A stretch of 64,000 bases of DNA from Coix lacryma-jobi var. lacryma-jobi (lineage: Eukaryota > Streptophyta > Magnoliopsida > Poales > Poaceae): NCBI GenBank assembly GCA_009763385.1, contig CM019825.1:121087631-121151630 (forward strand), in the 5' to 3' direction. Below are positions 56,075 to 64,000 of this stretch, piece after piece. A program made the position numbers and the translations under genes. Numbering within the stretch: position 1 is the stretch's first letter; each line of letters opens with the position of its first letter. The notes under the pieces were generated by a model. That model was not told the DNA's origin. It searched no databases and saw only the letters and a list, made by a program, of their open reading frames with translations.

Positions 56075-58020
56075 TGCGGATACATGGGTGTATGCCGATT
56101 CTCGTGTGATGAGTGATTGTCAACGGGTTTGATCGCAGGTTCTTTGGCTTGTGTTGTGCAGGTGTCGAGCACAGAGACAGTGATCGAGGGCAAGGTGAAG
56201 GTCAAGTAGAGACGTGCCGTGCCAACGGACCGGGAGCGGTGAAGGGCGGACGTGAGGCTTGGACTGAGGGACCGGTGGCCTGAGGATCAGCTATGGTGGC
56301 TGGCAGCCTGGGACAGCGACGAGCGAAGACTTGTGGGACATGGTGTTGCTCGGGTCGAGGACCTGGGGACACGTGTCGGTGGACGGGGTGCACGGGCGGT
56401 GCATCCCCTCTACAGCTTCGGTTTGGTGGTAGAGCCAGAGAAAAACCATCGGGTGGACGGTTTCCAGGTTTGGGCCTCAAAACCTGGGCGCGGATGGTTT
56501 TCGAGTTTGGCCACAAAACTCGGGCTGAGGACGGTTTCCAGGTTTGGGCCTCAAAACCTGGGTGCTGCGGGTTTGCTGAGTTTGGGCCACAAAACTCAGG
56601 CTTCGGTGGGCTGGTTTCCCGGTTTGGGCCTCAAAACCGAGGGTGGACGTAAAGGCCTGGTTTCCCGGTTTTGGCCACAAAACCGGGGGCGGAGTCCGTG
56701 AAGAGGACGCAGAGCGGTGGCGCACGTGGCGGCAATCGGTGAGGTTGCGTCGAGGCAACGCTACCAGTTGTGCGGGTGTGGCCGTCAGATCCACCTACCA
56801 TCGAGTTGGTCCAGAATAACCTTAGGGTTTAGCTGGTTCGCTCTATAAGTAGTTACGGGTAGAGTGGGAATTAGGAATAGTTAGAATTAGGATAAGTAGG
56901 AGGAGACACCCACCTCCCCATCTATCTCAGCCATTTGCTCTTTGCCTTCTAGGTTTTCCTGCTCTCCCACTCCCCTGCTGTAGCAAACTAAGATCCACAG
57001 AGAAGAGAACAATACCTCTGTGCCCGTTAGATTTTTGAGGAAGTGAGACCATAATCTCATTGTTGTAGCGTGTGGTAGCCAGACGGTTGCAAATTCGTGG
57101 TTGTGATTTGCGTTTTGTTCGTGTTCTTCGCGGAATCCTTTTTGCCACGATTTTCCCGTCGATCGATCTCTTTGCTTGGTGCGTCTTTTGGAAATCCGTT
57201 TGAACCAAGTTGTTCTAGATCGTGAGGCACTTCTTTCCACCGAAGGAATTCAGCTCTAACCTCACGACCTAGTAGATCGGTTGATTTTCATTTTGGATCG
57301 GTTTTGCTCTCTTAGTCCCGATTTCTTCCAATCCATCGATTCGGAGTTAGATGCGAGCCATGATTCCCATGGGATAGCTCACTAATCTCCTTGAGACTCC
57401 TCATACCAAGTCTAAGCCTTAGTGCTTTTGATTCGGAGGAGATCGAGTGGATTTCGCGGAAGAACTGTACTGTTTCGGGACCATCGGACGCTGAGTTCAT
57501 GAGCATCGGACGCTGAGCTCAAACCATCGGAGCGTTCGGTGCCACGTGTCGTCTGACAGTGCACTTTAAGGAGCATCGGACGCTGACCAACGGAGCGTCC
57601 GTTGCCATCGTACGCGCCGGGGGTCAAGCATCGGACGCTAGGGTTGCACTGTTCACAGCGTCCGATGGGTGTCCAGTAAGGTTCCAGAATCGCCCTGTTT
57701 GCATCGGACGCGTCCGTTGCTCTGACATCGGACGCTGCCAGCGTCCGATGCTGCTGAGTCTGCGCAGTTTCGTCCGTGGTTCATTCGTTCGTTGTCGGTT
57801 TTGATTTCTGGCTTTTGCGTTGGGTTTCTAGAGTCGTATAGTGTCTCGCTGTGCTTCTTGGAAGCATCCACCCTATCTCTAGGGTCGTGGACACATATGA
57901 GCTCTAGGTTTGCTCTTGGGGTGGTCCTCAGGACAGTGGCTGAAAGTTTCTGAAAGGAAAATTTGAAGCTCCCATTCACCCCCCCTCTGGTCGCTTTCTG
58001 GTAGCACTTTCGGTCCTTCA
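56075..58020 (+). repeat. Sirevirus solo LTR inside chromovirus pol
   Basis: The LTR is 1946 bp, begins TGCGGATACATGGGTG and ends GGTCCTTCA, flanked by ATTTT on both sides (56070-56074 and 58021-58025). It belongs to the same family as the Sirevirus 2 LTRs. It keeps a normal TATAAG box (56844-56849) and six hairpin units (56464-56688). Its palindrome block (57478-57760) is built on CATCGGACGCT/AGCGTCCGATG instead of CGGACTGTCCG. A solo LTR arises by recombination between two LTRs. Confidence 0.93.
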
Positions 58021-58025
58021 ATTTT

Positions 58026-61000
58026 TGGCAAGACTTATTGTGTTGAAGTCTTCAAGAATAGATATAATCCTTGGAAAGGATTGGCTAGTACCGCAAAAGG
58101 CTACCATTCAAAGAGAAACAGGTACAGTGCTCTTGATATCCAAAACTGGAGAAGAAGTTGTATGCAAGGCAACTCCATCAACGACACAGGTTTGCATGGT
58201 TAATCAGTTGGAAGGTGCAATCATAGACAAGACTAAAGTGGTTAATGAGTTCTCAGATGTTTTCCCAGATGATCTGCCTGGTATGCCTCCAGAACGAGAT
58301 ATTGAATTCATTATTGAGCTTTTGCCTGGAACTGCACCTATAGCTAAGAGGCCATATCGAATGGGAGCAAACGAGTTAGAAGAACTGAAGAAGCAAATAA
58401 GAGAGTTACAGGAAAAAGGTTTCATCAGTCCTAGCTCTTCACCTTGGGGAGCACCAGTGATCTTTGTTGATAAGAAAGATGGTGGCCAGAGGATGTGTGT
58501 TGATTATTGATCACTAAATGAAGTTACTATCAAGAACAAGTACCCGTTGCCCAGAATTGATGACTTGTTTGATCAGTTGAGAGGTGCTTGTGTGTTCTCG
58601 AAGATTGATCTTCATTCTGGTTATCACCAGTTGAGGATTCGTTCATCTGACATTCCAAAGACTGCATTCACTACTCGGTATGGATTATATGAGTATATTG
58701 TTATGTCCTTCGGTTTAACCAACGCCCCTGCATACTTCATGTACATGATGAACAAGGTATTTATGGAGTATCTTGATAAGTTTGTTGTGGTCTTCATCGA
58801 TGATATCTTGGTCTTCTCCAAAACTGAAGCAGAATATGAAGAACATTTGAGATTGGTTCTACAGAAGTTGAGAGAACATCAATTGTATGCTAAGCGGAGC
58901 AAGTGTGAGTTCTGGCTGAAACAAGTCTCTTTTCTTGGTCATGTTTTCTCAAATGATGGAGTAGCAGTGGATCCTACTAAAGTTAGTGATGTGTTGAATT
59001 GGAATCCTCCTCAGGATGTAAGTGAAGTTTGAAGTTTCTTAGGTTTGGCGGGATATTATCGAAGGTTCATTGAAGGTTTTTCGAAGATTGCCAAGCCTAT
59101 GACCGCTCTACTTGAGAAGAATGCTAAGTTCGTGTGGACTGATCAATGCCAAGCTAGTTTTGAAGAGTTGAAGAAGAGATTGACTACAACTCCAGTGTTG
59201 ATTCTACCAAATCTGAACAAAGAGTTTCTCTATCTACTGCGATGCATCTCGAATTGGTCTGGGATGTGTTCTTATGCAAGAAGGTCGAGTAGTGGCCTAT
59301 GCGTCAAGGCAACTAAGAAAGCATGAACTGAACTATCCAACACATGATTTGGAGTTAGCAGCTGTGGTTCATGCATTGAAGATTTGGAGACATTACCTTA
59401 TTGGGCATAAGTGTGACGTTTATACAGATCATAAGAGTTTGAAATATATCTTTACTCAGTCTGATCTGAACTTGAGACAACGTCGTTGGTTAGAGTTAAT
59501 AAAGGATTATGATTTGGAAGTCCACTATCATCCCGGTAAGGCAAATGTGGTAGCTGATGCCCTAAGTCCAAGAAGTTATGTTAATGAAGCTCTAGTGACA
59601 CAGTTACCCAAGGAGCTATGTGAAGAGTTTAAGCGGCTTAACTTGGGAATAGTTGCTAATACTATGGAATTGGAAGTGCAACCAACACTTGAACAAGAGA
59701 TTCGCAAAGGTTAGTTAGAAGATGAAAAGATCAAGGAGATAGCTAAACTTATCACGATTGGCAAAGCACCTGGTTTCCGAATGGATGATCAAGGAACAGT
59801 GTGGTTTGGGAAAAGAATATGTGTGCCAGATATAAAGTCTATTCGATAGATGATTCTGAGAGAAGCTCATGATTCAGCATACTCTATTCATCCAGGTAGT
59901 ACTAAGATGTATCTGGATCTCAAAGAGAAGTACTGGTGGTACGGTTTGAAAAGAGATGTGGCAGAGTATGTGGCAATATGTGACACATGCCAGCGAGTCA
60001 AAGCAGAACATCAAAGACCAGCAGGTTTACTCCAACCTATGAAGATTCCCGAGTGGAAATGGGAAGAAGTTGGTATGGATTTTATTGTTGGGCTACCACG
60101 AACTCAGAGTGGTTATGACTCGATATGGGTAATAGTAGATCGGTTGACTAAGGTTGCTCACTTTATACCGGTTAAGATTACATACGCTGGTGCAAAGTTG
60201 GCAGAGTTGTATATGCAACGGATAGTGTGTCTACATGGAGTTCCTAAGAAGATCGTGTCTGACAGAGGAACATAGTTCACATCACATTTTTGGAAGAAAC
60301 TGCATGAATCTATGGATACTAAGCTGAACTTTAGCTCTACTTATTATCCACAGACTGATGGACAAACAGAGAGAACAAATCAAATCTTAGAAGATATGTT
60401 GAGAGCTTATGCTTTGCAGTATGGCACCAGTTGGGATAAGAGTTTGCATTATGCGGAATTCTCTTATAACAATAGCTATCAGGAGAGTCTCAAGATGGCA
60501 CCGTTTGAGGCACTATATGGTAGAAAATGTCAAACTCCTTTGTTCTGGAACCAGACGGGTGAAAGTCAAGTGTTCGGACCAAAGATCCACAGAGATGCTG
60601 AAAGGCAAGTACAGATTATCAGAGAGAATTTAAAAGTGGCACAGTCAAGGCAAAAGAGTTATGCTGACACTCGAAGAAGAGAGTTGGTATTTGCACCAGG
60701 AGATTATGTCTATCTCAAAGTATCACCAATGAAAGGTATAAAATGGTTTAACGTGAAAGGGAAGTTAGAACCCCGCTACATTGGTCCGTTCAAGATTCTC
60801 GAACGAAAAGGAGAAGTAGCTTATCAGTTGGAATTGCCAGAGAGCTTGTCTGGTGTACATGATGTTTCCCATGTGTCTCAGTTCAAGAAGTGTCTACGTG
60901 TGCCAGAGGAACAAATACCTTTGGAAGAGCTCAATGTGAAAGAAGATCTTACAGATAAAGAGTATCCCATCAAGATTTTGGAAACAGCAGAAAGAGTTAC

Positions 61001-61133
61001 TAGAAGTAAAGTGATCAAGATGTGAAAAGTTCAATGGAATAGATGTTCAGAGGATGAAGCTACTTGGGAAAGAGAAGAAGATCTAAGGGCAGAGTATCCG
61101 CAACTTTTTGAGGCATCATCTTCTGAATCTTGA
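58026..61133 (+). pseudogene. chromovirus pol: RT, RNase H, integrase, chromodomain-like tail
   Basis: RT shows KRPYRMGANELEELKKQI, GFISPSSSPWGAPV and FIDDILVFSKTEAEYEEHL. RNase H follows with GRVVAYASRQLRKHELNYPT and TDHKSLKYIFTQ. Integrase has an HHCC segment (HDSAYSIHPGSTKMY ... CDTCQRVKAEHQ) and the core with GMDFIVGLPRT, SDRGT and YYPQTDGQTERTNQ. A GPF segment (PRYIGPFKILERKGEVAYQL) and a chromodomain-like tail (EDEATWEREEDLRAEYPQLF) end it. Stops lie at 58508, 59030, 59712, 59847, 60273 and 61023. A frameshift lies near 59225-59235, just before the RNase H aspartate. Confidence 0.92.
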
Positions 61134-61147
61134 GGACGAGATTCATC

Positions 61148-61161
61148 CTAGGGGGTAGGTT
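61148..61161 (+). other. polypurine tract of the chromovirus
   Basis: CCTAGGGGGTAGGTT-type sequence directly abuts the 3' LTR start at 61162. Confidence 0.8.
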
Positions 61162-64000
61162 TGTAACACCCTAAATTTTGCTTTTCTTCAAATAGAGTTA
61201 AATTGATTTAATTATGTATTTTTGTGCGCATTTAAAACCTAGAGAAAATAATTATTGTTTTAGAAAATAAAATTAATCTTAGAAGCAGAAACATGTTTGT
61301 GCATTCATGTTGGAGCATTCAAGGTTTTGTGATGAGTGGTTTTGACCAAAATTCAAAGCTGAATTTGGAAACAAGTGAAAACATTTTGAAAATAGTTTAA
61401 ACAAAAACAAAAGCCTTTCTCCTCCCTCCATTCTTTTCGGCCCGAGTGGCCCAGCCAATCCGGCCCAGCAGCGGGCAGAGGCCACGCGCGTGGGCTCCCC
61501 CTTCCCCTCTCTCTGTCTGACTGATGACCGGGCCCTGCTCCTGCCCTCACTGACAAAGCTGGCCCACGTGCCAGTCGTCTCCAACCTTCGGTCATGGGAA
61601 AGCCGGACTCTGCTCCGACTCGGCGTCCATCCCAGGGCCGACTCTGCCTCGTCCTCATCTTGGCGGCCGAGCCCCCACGGTCTTAGACCCATAAATAGCG
61701 AGTCCCAGGGACCGCGCACCACTTTGACCGAACCCTAAGCGTAGCCGCCGCCTTGCTCAGAGATCGCGCCGCCACCCGAAACCCTAGGCGCCACCGCCGC
61801 GGTGAATGCTCCTCTCTGTTCCTTCTCCGCCCAATAGATTCGGCCTTCAAGCTTCTCTGGAAGGTAAAGAAGATTCCGGTGTCATTCCCGTTCACTCTCT
61901 CTCGCTGTATAGCACGGACGACCTCACCGGAGTAACTCCGGTCATACCGAGCCGCCAAACCGAGTGCCCAGGAGGCTCCGGCCTTTCCTCGACGTCACCA
62001 CCACCCTAAGTGGATTCCCCTTGAAGTTCCCCATCAATTTGTGTTTTTCCCGATGCAAACAGAGGCCGGAAACCCCTTTTCCGGTGAACTCCGGCGAGGA
62101 GCCGAGCTCCTGAGCCATGGCGCAGCCGCAGATTTCTTTTGCGCCGGTGATAGCGCCGCTCCCTCCTCCCCATCTAATCTGCACCTCACATCTGAGATCC
62201 AACGGCCGAGAGTGAAGGATACCCCTTCGTCTGGTTCTTTTGCAAAGAGGCCATTATAGTTTTCTGGGCCTCAACCCGCAATCCTCCCAGCACTATTCCT
62301 TGAGTCTTGAAAATCTTCCATCCAAGTCCCTTCATTTCACCTCATTTGAAGCGCAGTCCAGCTGATTTATCAAATTTTGTTTTATTTATTAAATCTGCAA
62401 AATCAAGTTTTAAATAATTACAGTTTTGCCACTGATTTCAAAAGCTTATATCTTCTCCGTTTTAACTCCAAATCGATCCGTTCAACTTGCGTTAGATTTG
62501 TTTCAAAAAGATCTTTCTAACCATATAACTTTTAGTACTGTTTTCTGTAATTAAAATTTGAGTTAAATCTAATCTAGTAATTAGAGTTTTGAAACTTGTT
62601 TAATTCATAACTTCTCCGTTATAGCTCCGTTTTTAGTGATCTTCGCGTCTGCGTGTTCATAGTGAAACGTAGATCAGTTTTTTTAAAACCTTTTTATTTC
62701 TTTTTATTATGATTGGTGTACTGTTGTAATTAATCTATGTTTGCTATGCATGTATGTGTGGATGCCTGCGTGGTGTTGTTTGATCCGAGTAGATTGCCAG
62801 TTGTTTGTTGGTGCTCGAAGCATCTCTCGAAGTTCGGGATCAACGTCAGTCCTCGAGTCAAGACTAGTATAACAAGAGGCTCCTTGTTTCCTATTCACTA
62901 AATGCAATCTCAATCATATGCATGTGTCCAATGAATCGCCTGAATTTACTTCCTTGTTATTGTATACCATGATCCCTTGTTACCTATGGTTATTGCATGT
63001 GGCTAGTAATGCTTAGCTCGCTCAACTATAAACAAGGATGTGAAATATTGATTAATGATATATGCAATTGATGTTTAAAAGATGTTTTTTTAGCAACATG
63101 GAACTAGGGGCTAGAGCATTGGGTTATGGTGCTCTAGTTTCCTATAGGACTTGTCATTAAGCGGCAACCCAGGATTTACAGTGCATACCTTGAGAACTAC
63201 ATGGCTCTGGTCTGGCCAAGTAACATGAACTATTCTAGTTTGCGAGCAGCTTACCGAAAGGGCAAGAGGGGTGTTCCTGGTGGACTCCAGCGCAACTGAA
63301 TCCTTAGCGGTTGCTACTTATTAGAACTAACTTGCGAAAGGCTACGTTGTGAACCCTGCCGTACAGCTCGGAAGTGTAAAATGCGCTGGCATATGGGTAT
63401 CATTGCTCAATGGGTAAAGATGTGCAACCTCTGCAGAGTGTTAAAAACTGATATATCAGCCGTGCTCCCGGTTAAGAGCGACCTGGATCCTTTTTGATTA
63501 GATGGTTACTTGGCTGGTTTGGGTTATAATGGAATCTGATGATATCTTTAATCATTTCACATTTTGGGAGCCTATGCATAATCTAGCAACTGAGGTTTAA
63601 TAATAAAATATGATCAACTAAAAGTGCTTACTGCAGTTCAACCGTGTCAAGCCCTTGAGCCTGCATCCCCTCTAAGTTATGCTTGCTAAGCGGTAGTAGC
63701 TTACGCTTGTTTTACTTTCTATATCTTTGGCAAAATCCCTGATGGGTACCAGATGGAGGTCTTCATGAGAAGTTTCCAAGAGAATAGGCTTGTGATCAAC
63801 CAGTTGACGTTTCCTGTGGAGTTGAAGGCTTCGCCAGAAGAGTAGATCTATAGTGTGTTTAGTGTTGTAAGACCATGTCTTTTGTAATATATGTTTTTAC
63901 GCTATGTAATAAAGGCATTGTCTTTGATATTACCCCTTCATTTGTAGCTATATGTGTGAATTGTCTTCCTGGGCACACATATGGTATGTATCTGGTTTTG
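61162..64000 (+). repeat. 3' LTR of the chromovirus, truncated by the window end
   Basis: It begins TGTAACACCC and parallels the 5' LTR to the last base of the window. By comparison with the 5' copy, about 20 bases are missing. The TATA-like box is at about 61689-61697. Confidence 0.93.

Larger units (their letters stand above)
39264..64000 (+). mobile_element. Tekay/Del-like Gypsy chromovirus, carrying two nested Sirevirus insertions
   Basis: The order is 5' LTR (39264-42122), primer site, gag, CCHC knuckle, protease, RT, RNase H, integrase, chromodomain-like tail, polypurine tract, 3' LTR (61162 to beyond 64000). Without insertions the element would be about 11 kb. Sirevirus 2 sits in gag at 43891-55597 and a Sirevirus solo LTR sits at 56075-58020. 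By eye the two chromovirus LTRs differ at about 30-40 of 2840 positions, so the insertion is fairly recent. The target duplication cannot be checked, since the right end is outside the window. Confidence 0.93.

Overview
This window is repeat DNA from a grass (Poaceae) genome. I see no host gene, rRNA, tRNA or CRISPR array. Every stretch I could interpret is a transposable element, and the elements sit inside one another. The mix is typical of grass intergenic DNA: a Tekay/Del-type chromovirus, Sireviruses with palindrome-rich LTRs, an Athila/Tat-like Gypsy element, a CACTA transposon and hAT debris. A panicoid grass is plausible, but that is inference.

Layout, left to right. (1) 1-7129: the 3' part of an Athila/Tat-like Gypsy element on the + strand. 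It has gag and protease remnants, no reverse transcriptase, an internal TATA box ahead of an intron-containing ATHILA-type ORF, a polypurine tract and a 3' LTR. (2) 7130-12480: a Copia-like LTR end and a broken hAT transposase on the - strand, split by a 3.5-kb solo LTR (8177-11697). (3) About 12481-39263: an old Tat/RIRE2-like Gypsy relic on the - strand, cut into three pieces. One insertion is a 12.9-kb CACTA element (13916-26794, target duplication CGA), which itself holds a solo LTR (24091-26022, duplication ACGGT). The other is a 10.6-kb Sirevirus derivative without pol (28078-38666, duplication GTGAT). (4) 39264-64000: a Tekay/Del-like chromovirus on the + strand, with its 3' LTR cut about 20 bases short by the window edge. 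Its gag holds a nearly complete 11.7-kb Sirevirus on the - strand (43891-55597, duplication CAATA). Its protease/RT boundary holds a Sirevirus solo LTR (56075-58020, duplication ATTTT).

The order of events follows from the nesting: relic first, then CACTA and Sirevirus 1 into it, then a Gypsy-type LTR into the CACTA transposase; separately, the chromovirus and then two Sirevirus insertions into it. Most premature stops look like C-to-T or G-to-A changes of CAG, CGA or TGG codons, as expected from decay of methylated DNA. The exception is the long gag-like ORF of Sirevirus 1, which is open across 669 codons although all of pol is gone.

The least explained structure is in the non-coding parts of the Sireviruses. 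Two kinds of short hairpin unit occur in arrays, one in the LTR upstream of the promoter and one between pol and the polypurine tract. Their stems differ in sequence from unit to unit but stay self-complementary, which suggests selection on folding or on a palindromic binding site.
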